A stretch of 35,070 bases of DNA from Phanerochaete sordida. Its lineage: Eukaryota > Basidiomycota > Agaricomycetes > Polyporales > Phanerochaetaceae. The stretch is taken from NCBI GenBank assembly GCA_019973155.2, contig BPQB01000153.1, positions 1-35,070 of the forward strand, given 5' to 3'. The position numbers and the translations under genes are program-made. A model generated the notes under the pieces. That model was not told where the DNA came from. It did no database searches and worked only from the letters and a program-made list of their open reading frames with translations. Of this stretch, positions 1-10,653 are shown piece by piece (positions within the stretch are counted from its first letter, which is position 1; every line of letters begins with the position of its first letter).

Positions 1-1106
1 GAGCGAGAGCAAAAACACTCTCAGTCAACGCAAGAGGTTGCCAAAAATGGCCGCCCTCTCTGCGTCAGTCTCGAGCCGAAACAGGGTAGTGGTTGTGGCG
101 GGCGATGGGCGGGCGGCGGGCGGCGGGCGGCGGGAGGCGGGAGGCGGGGGTCGTCGGTCTTGCGAAGTGGCGGGAGGCAGGATGCGCGAGCGCAGGCAGT
201 GCAAGTCTCACGCTGCCGTGGGAGCTCTGCACGTGGCCGGTCAGGGCGCCTGACCTCGCGTGGCTGGCCGCCTTTCGCGTGGAGCCCAGTCGAGGGCGCC
301 AAACAACCGCGCCCTCGAACACGAGGGCACCAAACAACCGCGCCCTCCTTCCTCCCACCACCACTCACACCCAGCTGCGCCCTAGTCGTTTTCGACGGGG
401 CTGAGGTCTTTTCAGATCTACCGCAGCTCGTGCACAACACTCTCGTCGTCGTCCATCTCGTCTTCCACGCTCACCCGCCTCGTCGCCCACGCTCGCCCGC
501 CTCTTCGCCCACGCTCACTCACTTCGTCGCCCGCCGTCTGTCGCCCGCCGTCTGTCGCCCGCCGTCTGTCGCCCGCCGCCGCACTCGCCCGCCTCGTCTT
601 CCACGCGCGCTCTCAGTCGCCCAAGGTCGCCTCACCATTGCTCTGTCGCGCCCTTGTCGTTTTCGACGGGGTTGTAGTCTTTTTAGACTCGCTGCGATAG
701 CACGCTCGCCCTCGAACACATCAAATTCTTGCCACTGCCGGTGCGTCTTTGTTCTATCCCTTTCCTTCACAATTCTGTGAGTCCTTGACGTTGGTGCGGC
801 GTGACCGCCCGCAAGTGGTTCGCCAAACCAATGTACGCGCGACTCACGGACCTTTCAGCTTGCGGCGGCGCTTTGAAGCGTGCGTACTTGACTTCGGCGC
901 GGCGTGACCGCTTGCAAGTGGTCCGCCAAACCGAGTCTTGCTGTCGCACGCGACGTTGCGCGCCGCTAGGTCTCTTAGTTGTCGTAATATCCGCAGTAGT
1001 CCCTTTGCAACGAGTGCTGACATTTTTTACCCTAGCTAATCAAACCGACTACCTATGGTCAATGTGAGTCCAAACGTACGCTCTCCTGGTCAGATTCCTG
1101 ATCGAT
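1..1106. repeat. GC-rich region upstream of the TET/JBP gene with several short tandem duplications
   Basis: No convincing gene is seen; the open frames here follow the base composition of simple repeats. A GGCGGGC-type run lies at about 97-150. A 31-bp unit is doubled at about 294-350. A 14-bp unit (CGCCCGCCGTCTGT) is iterated at about 528-575. A block containing TCGTTTTCGACGGGG occurs at 378-430 and again at 648-703. A block ending in AAGTGG-TCGCCAAACC occurs at 783-829 and 887-933, 104 bp apart. The last pair lies within 330 bp of the TET/JBP start codon and could be promoter sequence, but no TATA box or known site decides this. Confidence 0.6.
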
Positions 1107-2881
1107 ATGCAGACAAGGAGCAGGAGCGTGTACGTGCGGCGAACATCGGCGGAACTCCCGAGTTGCCTGCGGGACTCGGTGGATGCGGAGCTCAAGAGAC
1201 TTTTCAATCACGAAGAAGATGATCTCGACGGCTGGGAACTCGAATCAGAGCCCGAAGCTCCGTCAGCCGACTCATCACCTCTCTCCTCCCTCCCGTCCTC
1301 GCGCGCGCCGTCGCCTACACCATCTTGTGCACCCTCGCCTGTGCAATCTCGTGCGCCATCCCCTCTGCCATCACGTGTGCCATCCCGCGTGTCTTCCCGT
1401 GTGCCTTCCCGTGTGCCGTTCTCTCCCCCATCCCGCATGTCCATGTCTGAATCGCCGCGCGTGCCGTCGACTGCGCCACAAGTAGGCTCGAAACGTAAGA
1501 ACCCGCTCAGTCCGCGCGAGAGCACATCAACGCTGCAGCCCAACGGCGCAGCAGGGCGCCAGGACGCCTGCGAGGCGAAGCCCAAGCGCGAGAAAACAGA
1601 AGCTGACAAGGCGCACCAGCGCAAGCGCAAACAGGCGTACAAGAAAAAGAAGAAGGCCGAGCGACAAGTACATGACCCTCGCGAGTACCAAGCCCCCGCG
1701 CACGCCTTGAAGAAGAAAGAGCAGGCTGGCGTGATCGCCACCGACGCCAGCGCCGCCATTGACTTGACCTTCAGCCGCCCCGTGTACGTCGGCAAGGTCT
1801 TGGGTGTGGGAGACGTCCACCCAGAGCTCGCAGAGCAGCTCCAGCTGGGGCGACAGTTGGTCGAGTGGGACGGCAGGTACGTTATCTCACATTGTATGTC
1901 TCTCGTCACCTTCTAATATCTTGACAATCGTAGCTCGACCGAGGTACTCGCGGATAAGCATGGCTACTACCTCGGCGTGTTGCTGGAGCAGCCGAACGAC
2001 CCGACCTGGCAAGAGTCCGCGGCCGAGTTACTCAAAGCCATCGACGAGGCCGGCCGCAAGATGCGGTTCCCGGCACGAGACGATCGTCGCGGCGACTTCG
2101 ACACGGTGGCCTTCGGCGTGTCGTACGGTGGCGGGCAGACGGTAAGTCGCTGCAATACCGTTGGCTAGTACTTCTCTCACGTTCGTCAACAGCGTCCAGG
2201 CAATCTGAAGCACAGCAAGCGCAACCGCTCCATCATCGAGGAGCTCCTTCAAAACCCGCACATGGTTCGCATGGCTGATCACGCACGCAGTAAGTCAAAA
2301 CTTGTTGTCTTTGCCCGCTGCGCTCTTACTGACTTCGTCGCACAGCCGTCTTCGCCGCGTACTTCCCCGATCTCTACGACGAGTATGCCACCAAGCTCGG
2401 CAGCTTGTACGACGACAACCCCCTCCTGCGCCCTCTCTGGGACTGGTGCCCGTGGCCGTCCGTCTCCATCAACTTCCCCCCCAACTCGTACACCAAGATG
2501 CACACCGACTCCGGCAACAAGGCCAACGGGATGTGCCCCGTCTTCGCACTCGGGAACTACGACTACACCAAGGGCGGGCACCTGGTGCTGCCCGACCTCA
2601 ACCTCGTCATCCAGTTCCCCCCCGGCAACATCATCTTCATCCCCTCCGCCACTCTGCGCCATGGCAACATCCCCGTCGGGCCCGATGAGGTGCGCTCATC
2701 GTGGACCCTCTACGCCGCTGGCGGCCTCTTCCGCTGGGTCGACTGGGGCTTCAAGAGCATCAAGTCCCTCAGTGACGACGACCTCGAGCTCGAGATGGCG
2801 GGACGTCCAGCCAGATTCAAGGAGGCCTTGGCGAAGTTCCCCCATGTAGACACACTGCGCTCTCATGTACCTTGCACATAA
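1107..2881 (+). CDS. TET/JBP-family 2-oxoglutarate/Fe(II)-dependent dioxygenase (predicted 5-methylcytosine oxidase)
   Basis: Four exons, 1107-1876, 1934-2141, 2193-2289 and 2346-2881, joined by GT-AG introns of 50-57 nt, give an uninterrupted 536-residue protein ending in TAA. Residues 60-115 are a Ser/Pro/Arg-rich low-complexity stretch. Residues 150-190 are strongly basic (KKKKK and KRKR runs) and probably act as a nuclear signal or DNA-contact tail. The C-terminal half is the double-stranded beta-helix domain. The iron ligands are visible as H411-x-D413 (KMHTDSGN) and H464 (TLRHGN), and R475 before SSWTLY is a candidate 2-oxoglutarate contact. FRWVDWGF follows near the end. The family oxidises thymine or 5-methylcytosine in DNA; fungal members oxidise 5-methylcytosine. 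The gene ends 236 bp before the Plavaka start codon, in the same orientation. The first in-frame ATG of the open exon was taken as start; a further upstream non-coding exon cannot be excluded. Confidence 0.88.
1330..1440 (+). repeat. 12-bp coding minisatellite inside TET/JBP exon 1
   Basis: A run of imperfect 12-bp units of the type CCATCCCGTGTG encodes repeats of S-R-V-P and related Ser/Pro/Arg tetrapeptides (residues about 75-112). It lies in the disordered N-terminal part and keeps the reading frame, so copy number could vary between alleles without breaking the protein. Confidence 0.7.
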
Positions 2882-3117
2882 CTAGTTCTTGACCACTGCA
2901 GACTATCTCCTGTAAAGTAGACACATACTTAGTTCTTGGTTCTGGCTGCGCCTTAAGGCTTGTTAAATAGAATTGTAGTTGTGTTCGCGAAATAATCAAC
3001 GAAGGCTGTGTGTGACCATCGAGATGGGCGCTATTCAATGAGCTTGCGTGGCCAATGTGTGCTCCGACGCAGCTCTCAACCTCAACGTCCTCAGAGCAAG
3101 CAGAATTCCAGCACACT

Positions 3118-6100
3118 ATGCCTGACCCCAAAGTGCAGTGCACTGGCTGCGGCCGCCTCTTCATAGAGTCTGGCCTATTCAGCCATTTACAACAGGCTCG
3201 CACAGGTCCTTGCAGAGATATCTACCTCGATGTGCTGCGGCAAGCAGCTGCCTCATCCCCTCCCCCTCCTCCAAGTCCTCAGCCCTTTGGCAACCTGGAT
3301 GCCATGGATCTAGATGATGACGAAGATATGCGGTTCGCAGCCGAGAGCTTACAAATGGAAGACCTCGACATTGAAGATAGCGAGGTGGTCATCAACATAG
3401 ACCTGCCTGAGCTGAGCAACCTTGAAAATGACGATGACGAGCTTGAAGAAGAGGAGCTGGAACCAGTAGATGAGGATACCATGTACTTCTAGTGCGTAAT
3501 CAGCTCCTCTTCTTTGCTGGTTCATTTTACTGACTTATGTATAGCCACAATGAAGATGGGTGGCTGCCAGCAAAGCGCCCTGCTCAGGCAGTGCCTGCTT
3601 CTACTAGCAACAGCCAGCAGAAGCAGCAACCAAGTGCAGAAGATCCTGAAGATGCTCCTTTACCACCTGACGCTGACGAAGCAGGGCGACGGACGCTCGA
3701 GGCTAATCTTCGCCAGCCTACATACTCTATCCGCTACGGAGGCTCAGCTGGAGCCTCAATTCCTGCTCCCGTTGATCCTACCCCCAAGGAGAAGGCCAAG
3801 CATGGTTTTACTATGTACGGTCCTCCACCGGGAGAGCTCGAAGACGACAATATCTATGCTCCGTTTGTGTCTCGTACGGACTGGCTTTTTGCCCGATGGG
3901 CAAAGCTTCGTGGCCCTGGATCTACCGCAATGACTGAGCTGCTCAGTATTCCTTTAGTAAGCCGTTGTTTATTGTCCCAAAATTCACTCTCAAGCTAAAC
4001 GGTGTGCAACAGATGCGGGAGAAGCTTGGGCTCTCGTATGGCAGTGCACAAGAGCTGAACCGCATCATTGATACCAGGCTACATGGACGGGCACCACGCT
4101 TCAAGCGTGCAAAGGTAGAAATGGCTGGCGAGTCATTCGACCTTTATTTCCGTGATATTCTGGAGTGCGTTCGTGCGCTCTACGGAAATCCCGAATTTGC
4201 CCGCTACCTTGTCTTTGAGCCTGAGAAGGTCTACTCTCAGGGTGACAACGAACGCCTCTATCATGACATGTACACTGGTACGTGGTGGTGGGCTACACAG
4301 GTGCGCATTTTTGTTCATTAAATCACACTAAATTGACCGTAAATTATAGAACGAGCTTGAGAAGGAGAAGCCAGGCGCCACCATCATTCCCTTGATCATC
4401 TCCTCCGATAAGGCACAGGTTACAACCTTTGGCAACAAATCTGCGTACCCAGTCTACCTCACCATCGGTAATCTCCCCAAAGAGATCCGGCGCAAGCCTT
4501 CGCGCCAAGGCCAGATGCTGCTAGCCTACCTCCCTACCACACACCTGAACCACATTCCCAACAAGGCGGCACGTCGCCGCATTGTTCTCAACATTTTCCA
4601 CAAGTGCCTTCGCACCATCACCGAGCCATTGAAGGCCGCGGGCCTGAATGGCATGCCTATTGCTAGCGGCGACGGTGTTTGGCGCCGTGGCCATCCTATC
4701 TATGCTGTCCATGTTGGTGACTACCCAGAGCAGACTACCGTTGTAGGCTGCAAGGGTGGCGAGTGTCCACAGTGTGACGCACCAAGAGACAAGCTAGGCA
4801 TTCTGGCATCATATTCACTTCGAGACCTAGAGACCATTCTCGCTGCACACGCCAAATACGAAACAGACCCTGCGGGCTTTGCGAAAGCGTGTCGGGAGGC
4901 CGGTGTCAAGGCTATTATCCATCCCTTCTGGGAGGACCTTCCGTACTGCAACATCTTTCAGTCTATCATGCCTGACATTCTCCACCAAATCCTTCAGGGC
5001 ATGCTGAAGCACCTTGTCATCTGGGTCAAGACAGCGTACAGCACGGCTGAGCTCGATGCTCGCTGCAAAGCATTGCCGCGCAATAGCCATGTGCGCCACT
5101 TTTTCCATGGCATTTCCCCACTTGCTCGTGTTACAGGCAAGGAGCACAACGATGTTGCTCGCATTTTGCTGGGCTTGATCATCGATATGCGCCTGCCTAA
5201 CGAAATGTCCAACGCTCGCTTGCTCAGGGCCACACGGGCGCTGCTGGACTTTCTTTTCCTTTCCCAATATCCTGTCCAATCCAACAGCACTCTGCGACGT
5301 CTAGAAAATGCCCTGAGGGTCTTCCATGACAACAAGGACATATTCATTGACTTGGGCATCCGAAAGAACTTCAACTTCCCCAAACTCCATTCCCTATCCC
5401 ACTACGTCCCCAATATAAAGTGGAAAGGCAGCGGTGACAACTTCGACACTGCGTATGCTGAGCGCCTTCACATTGACCTCACCAAGGATGCATACGAGGC
5501 TAGCAACCATCGTGACGAGCTGCCGCAAATGACACGCTGGGTAGAGCGCAAGGAGAAAGTCCTGCACTTTGCTGAATATATTGCCTGGCGTGAAGGTGGC
5601 AGCCGGCCATTTGCAGTATACAAGCCACCCGTCTTTCCTAAGACCAGAATCAAGTTGGCAACCACCCCAGCACGCCCTCATGTGCAATGGCCAGACATCG
5701 AGTCTGTCTATGGTGCTACATACATCAAAGACGCGATTACACGCTGGGTTGCCAGGATGAACAATCCAGACGGCACAGATGCTCAGATTGAGACAGCTGC
5801 CCTCGACATACACTTGCCAGTTGACGGTTTACCCGTTTATCACCGTGCTTCATTTTGGCTTGGCCATTCTCAACAACATCCCCTCAGTTCTAACGAGTAT
5901 GACACTATCATCGTGAGGCCAGAGCGCAAGGACACTCTCAAGCGCATAGTGCCGGCACGGTTTGATACTGCCCTTATTAATGGCGGCGACACATCGCTTG
6001 TTAGCATTCAAGGTAAGCACAGTATTTAATCATTTGGCAGCTATACTAAGCGCAAATAATGTGGCCTATAGATCATCAAGTGGCACAAATCCGGCTGATA

Positions 6101-6436
6101 TTCAAGATGCCTTCTATCATCATCACATCATGCTGTGTTGCAGGTCCTGTCAAGCGATCAGTCTCAACGTATTTTGCTTACATTGAGTGGTTTACACCGT
6201 TCCGTCATCGTTCTCCTCATCATGGCCTTTACAATGTCAAGCGCAAGCTAGACCGCAACGGCGATCCAGTAGCTGCAATTGTTCCACTTGGCAATATTCA
6301 GCGCAGCGTTCATCTTTTCCCAGCCTTTGGTCCACGTGTTCCTAGCGACTGGAATAGTGCTAATGTTCTGGACTTGTGTAAGGATTTCTTTGTCAACTCC
6401 TTCTCTGATAGGCATGCCTTTCATGTATTTGGGTAG
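3118..6436 (+). CDS. Plavaka-family DNA transposase (CACTA-like), complete
   Basis: Five exons, 3118-3491, 3545-3956, 4013-4300, 4350-6012 and 6072-6436, keep one frame and give 1033 residues. The start is the ATG of MPDPKVQC, just before a C8-C11-H23-C32 zinc-finger-like motif typical of Plavaka N-termini. An acidic, proline-rich linker follows (about 45-125). The transposase core spans about 190-960. Likely catalytic acidic residues are D378 (IISSDKAQ), D482 (HVGDYPEQ) and E729 (AERLHIDL). C492, C497 and C500 form the CKGGECPQC knuckle between them. The end contains AYIEWFTPF and PAFGPRVPSDW, as in family members. The protein would bind the element ends and catalyse cut-and-paste transposition in the nucleus. 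No stop or frameshift is visible, so it may be active. The AT-rich array 3' of it is probably the right end of the element; no comparable left end is seen between it and the TET/JBP gene. Confidence 0.87.
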
Positions 6437-7195
6437 TACTAATGCTTAGCTAGTGTTTTATATAAAAACCTCGCAGAGTATTTGGATTATCTACCAATAA
6501 GTGGAAAATATAACCCAGTAGCTGCACAGAAGAAAGCAGTAAGGTTTATTAGCAATGAATTAGCTAGAATAAGGGCAGTAAGCTTCCTACTAGTGGTCAG
6601 TTAGCGCAGAACAACGCTTGAAGTACCACTGAAAGAGAAAACAAGGTATGTTTAATGAGTATTCAAATAGTACAGTGAGAACTATCAAATACCTATGAAT
6701 AGGCTGCTAATAGAAGGGGTAGTGTTTAAAGAGGTTAAATAGTCTTTGGAAAGGGAACCAAGGAGTCAAATAGTGATGAAATAGTGGTCAAATAGGATAT
6801 TTAGATAAATAGGTCAAATGATGATGATTTAGCAGCTAAATAGAAGCTAAATAGGACGAATTGCAATGAATAAGCGTTGGAAAAGGCGTGACTTAGGTGT
6901 CAACTAGGGCAAATAGAAGATATAGGTCAAATAGGGCTGAATTAGTGTTAAAAAAGGATTTAAATATCATAAATAGGGAAATAGCGCAAATAGCTTGCAA
7001 GAAGTGGTCATATAGAGCATGAGGACTATACAAACAGGTCAAATAGTATGTTTAGATGCCAGGAAGGCCAATTAGTGGGCAAAAAGATCATTTAGATCTC
7101 AAATAGTAAACACTTAGGTCAAATAGGCAAATAGGAGCGAGTTAGATGGAATAGAACTGAGATAGCCTGCAAAGAGTACTAATTAACTCGAGGGC
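6437..7195 (+). repeat. AT-rich subterminal repeat array, probable right end of the Plavaka element
   Basis: About 750 bp without a gene, crowded with short units such as GTCAAATAG, GCAAATAG and AAATAGG (more than ten copies, mostly in the same direction). It starts at the Plavaka stop codon and ends near 7190, where composition shifts abruptly to GC-rich coding-like sequence. Such arrays are normal transposase-binding ends of CACTA-like elements. The exact terminal inverted repeat and target duplication could not be fixed because the opposite end was not identified. Confidence 0.7.
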
Positions 7196-7201
7196 TTTTT
7201 G

Positions 7202-7933
7202 CAGATGCGAGCTTCACAGAAGCTTTCGGGGCGCGCTATCGCAACGAGCACCGGGAGGCAGACCTCGAAGCCCTCCCGACGCTGCCGTTCGCCCCGTCCT
7301 GGACAGTTCCGATGGACGAAGGCCCTATCGCGTCCCCGCACCTAGCTCGCGCCGAATTCTTCTGCGTCTCCTGGATGCGGACCGTCGAGCGCATCCGCAC
7401 CTACCCCCAGCTCCAGCGACTCTTATGCTACGGAGGATTGGTCTGGCGCCTCGTTGTCCTCCTACTGGGCCGCCCGGTAGCGACTCGAGTAGCGTCGGGG
7501 CCCTCCGGAGCTTGGACGACGCACGGCCTACAGGCTGCCTGGGACCCGATTCAGCAGCTCCACTCGGAGGTTTACGACAATCCGTCCAACGACCCGCTGG
7601 TCGTCGCTCTCCTCGGGCAGTTCGATCGAGGCTCGCTGTGGCCCCCATGCGAGGTATTCTTCCGGTCCTATCGCTGGACCGGGCGCTGGTCGGACTCCCT
7701 CGAGTCCTGGTTCCAGCAACGCCTGAGGGAGATCGGGCAACGCGCCGCCTCCCCTCTCGGCAACCAAGCCTGGAAATCACGCTGGGCTCGCGGCCCCTCG
7801 CAAGTGAGGGAGCACTCCGCCGATGAAGCAGCCCGTCCGATCGTCGAGCGCGCGCGCCTCGGGACTATTCGTCAACTCGATCTTCGAAGAGCCGGGGGTC
7901 ATCGACTGGGACCGTACCTACGTCGCGGAGTAG
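7202..7933 (+). pseudogene. 3' fragment of an unidentified protein-coding gene, frameshifted
   Basis: The frame is open from a splice-acceptor-like GGGCTTTTTGCAG at 7201 with no need for an ATG (ADASFTEAFGARY...). It runs through WMRTVERIRTYPQLQRLL, YGGLVWRLVVLLLG and LESWFQQRLREIG. Codon third positions are G/C-rich, as in real genes here. The frame fails near 7804-7831: the original C-terminus (EEPGVIDWDRTYVAE, stop at 7931-7933) continues in the next frame. A 28-nt GT-AG stretch could bridge it but is shorter than any other intron in the window, so a frameshift is more likely. The 5' part of the gene is missing; the Plavaka array lies where it should be. I do not recognise the family. Confidence 0.5.
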
Positions 7934-8949
7934 GGGGGCTTTGTGGCAGGTAGGTAATAAATTTCGAGTACTCCGCGCGTAGGATGGTCGTAGTGCACGT
8001 GACGCGCCGACACGCGGCCTCCGTACGCTATCCGCGTTGCCCGCGCGTGGGCGTCAAGTAGTTCTTTCTGTTCCCGCTCGCCGTCCCCGTCTCGCTATGC
8101 CTCTCTGTACTTCTTAGACCGTTCTATCCATCTTGTTTGTGTTCTATCTGTACGACTGCTCGCCCGGACGTGCCCCGGGTGTCCGTGCCACGCCCGCGCT
8201 ACGTTAAGACCCAGCGAGGTCCTTTCCACTCTGTAAGCTGCGCCCAGCCCTTCTACGCCGGCTCGTCCCTCGCACGCCTCGAATAGGCGTTACAGGAAGC
8301 CGGGGAGCGTGCACGGCAGCAGGGGAATTTATAATATGGATTTAATTACGATTTTGTACTGCTCCTAATTGGAGGTTGTCTACATCTTGATATGCCCCGA
8401 AGAACGACCTAGCAAGACACCTGTCAGCTCACGATGGCTCGGGCTTTGCCATCTCCCATGACTTTTGCTATCTCAGGATTTGGCATGTAAATACACACTC
8501 GAATAGGTCTAGGTATACGGGCTACAAATCCATGAGTACATGACCTACGAGGACCCTAGGTAGGACGCGCTAGTTCGCGTTTGTCTGACAATCACGATCA
8601 AACGCGACGTGTGCGAGCGCGTCGTAGGCGGCCTCACATGATGGTGTTGGTAGGTCTTTGCAACCGCCCTAACCCTACCTAGCTGGGCGGCCACGTAGGC
8701 GGGCACGGCACCCAGTGATAGAAAGCTCAAGCAGAGGTTCAATGAAACCTGAACAGTGATAAGTGACAGACACTCATTTTAGCACGTCTTCTAGGTGCAG
8801 ACTATATAGTAAGTATAGCTGAACCATGTTTACTACTCAACATTACTTATAGCACCTCTTCTTGGGCTAATAGAGGGAAATCCATCTTGAGACATCTAGT
8901 GTTGCTTACACTTGGTAACACATATGGTCTAAACATTGGTGCCCACTTG
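7934..8949. other. Gene-free stretch
   Basis: Moderately GC-rich to about 8320, then mixed. No open frame longer than 65 codons looks coding, and no tRNA or strong repeat is seen. A short segment, CAGTGATAGAAAGCTC at about 8713, recurs in reverse orientation inside the palindromic array near 9970 and may be a stray fragment of that repeat. Confidence 0.5.
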
Positions 8950-10200
8950 CTCAACTGCTGATAGCATCAGCTTCATATTGAGACCACTTCAAGATGCCAA
9001 TGAGAGGCATGGGATATCTCTAGTATTTTATATCAGCCTCCAGAGACAGAAAAGCTCTATTTTGGTGAGGGCCCCTCAATTGGGCGCAATTGATAGCATC
9101 AAAACTATGCAACAAGCAATACTGAATTATAATTGCGTTTTTCTGATATTTGTAGCATTTTATATGAACCTCCAAAGATGCAAACACCCCAGTGGTGGTG
9201 TAAATTCCTGATTGAGACACGGTTGATGGCATCAAACTGTACAACGTGCATCGCTGGATTATATCCGCATTTGTCTAATATTTGTAGCCTTCAGTGTAGG
9301 CCTACAAACTCATAAACACGTTTTGGTTGGTATGATTACGTAATGAGACCGCTGCTGATGGCATCAAAACTATACAACACGCATCCCTGGAATATCCTAT
9401 CATTTTTGCGATATTTCTAGCATTTTATTTGAGCTCCCAGGCCGGAAAAGCCCTGGAGGCCTTCATTCTTGCTTATGCAGCTCCGATCACGTAGGGAAAA
9501 CGCGTACCTCCCCGAGCTACGCGTTTTCCCTACGTGATCACCCATGAGTAAGCAAGAACAGGGGTCTCTACTACATTTCCGCGCCTGGGAGCTCAAATAA
9601 AATGCTAGAAATATCGCAAAAATGATAGGATATTCCAGGGATGCGTGTTGTATAGTTTTGATGCCATCAGCAGCGGTCTCATTACGTAATCGTACCGACC
9701 AAAACGTGTTTATGAGTTTGTAGGCCTACACTGAAGGCTACAATTATGGGGAAAATGTGAATATAATCCAGGGATGCCTGTTGTATAGTTTTGATGCGAT
9801 CAACAGCGTCTAAATGAGTAAATCACACCAGCACTGGGCTTTTGTCTCTCTGCAAGCTTGCATAAAATACTATAAATATCAAAAAAATGAGATTATAATT
9901 TAGGAACACTTATTACATGCCTTTGATGTCATCAGCACTGGCCCAATTGGAAACCTGCTGCCAGAACAGAGCTTTCTATCACTGGAGGCCTATATGAAAT
10001 GCTAGAAATACTGTAACAAATGCCATTATAATACTGACACAGTTTTAATATAAGTTTCATGCCATTGGCACCCTTCTGCCATGAAAAAGTGCATCCCTGA
10101 TTGGAATTTCCAAGTTGGAGTGCTTTTCAAAGTGTATAAATGTCGGATCAACGTGAATATAATCTGAAGATGTTCTCATACAGGTTTGATAGCATCGGCA
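8950..10200. repeat. Long palindrome made of ~132-bp tandem units arranged head to head
   Basis: On the left arm, units beginning with TGAT(A/G)GCATCA start at 8959, 9091, 9224 and 9356, a period of 132-133 bp. On the right arm the reverse-complement units end near 9669, 9802, 9934 and 10067, with one more near 10195. The symmetry axis is at about 9512. The inner 9282-9743 is almost a perfect inverted repeat, with a 22-bp perfect stem at 9485-9506/9518-9539 and an 11-nt loop. Outer units match their mirror mates at the right distance but are clearly more diverged. Each unit contains GATATTT-TAGCATTTTAT. There is no coding capacity. It resembles a foldback-type element or an inverted satellite block. 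Confidence 0.85.
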
Positions 10201-10442
10201 CTGCTTCAGACTGAAAGATACCATGTATCTAGCTTCTTTGAAATGCTGAACATCTATAGAAGAGGGAAACCATATTAGGCAGACTCAATTTTGGTCAGCT
10301 TCTGCTTCAGTTATTTGAGAATAGATGCGGACAAAGAAAAAGGGCAGAGGATAGAGTTCAGAGAGTGTGTTGCAGAAATGGGAGAGAAGCATATAAAAGA
10401 TCTACCTGCAGGTTGCTCTTCAGCAAACCCAAATTTCACATT

Positions 10443-10653
10443 AGAGCGTATCAGCTGGGACCTAGGTTCTGGAGACCCCCCTCTCGCAAACACCTTTTAG
10501 TCACTATTTCGAACTGGACTTTGTTGTAGAGCGTATTCAAAGTGAGTTCGAAGATGCCTTGCGGTATCAGCGGGAGGAAGGGACAAGGGTAGCAGCACGG
10601 AGAAGGGGAGAGATTCTGGGATTTTCGTAATCTAGGTCCTAGCTGATACGCTC
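10443..10653. mobile_element. Small inverted-repeat (MITE-like) element
   Basis: The 26-bp left arm beginning AGAGCGTATCAGCT (10443-10468) is repeated inverted at 10628-10653, ending AGCTGATACGCTCT, with about two mismatches. The 211-bp body has no gene; two short open frames cross it by chance. No clear target-site duplication is visible at the edges, so it could be a miniature transposon that lost it or simply an inverted repeat. Confidence 0.5.

Noticed and set aside
1208..1909. Long minus-strand open frame opposite TET/JBP exon 1
   Set aside because: It mirrors the Ser/Pro/Arg repeat of the plus-strand exon, has no domain, and the plus-strand reading splices into a recognised dioxygenase.
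7325..7826. Overlapping frames on both strands over the orphan exon
   Set aside because: High GC removes stops in all frames here. Only the plus-strand frame continues upstream to a splice acceptor and has protein-like composition.
8950..10200. CRISPR-like interpretation of the regular repeats
   Set aside because: Units are 132 bp with no short direct repeat alternating with unique spacers, the host is a fungus, and the units are arranged as a mirror palindrome.
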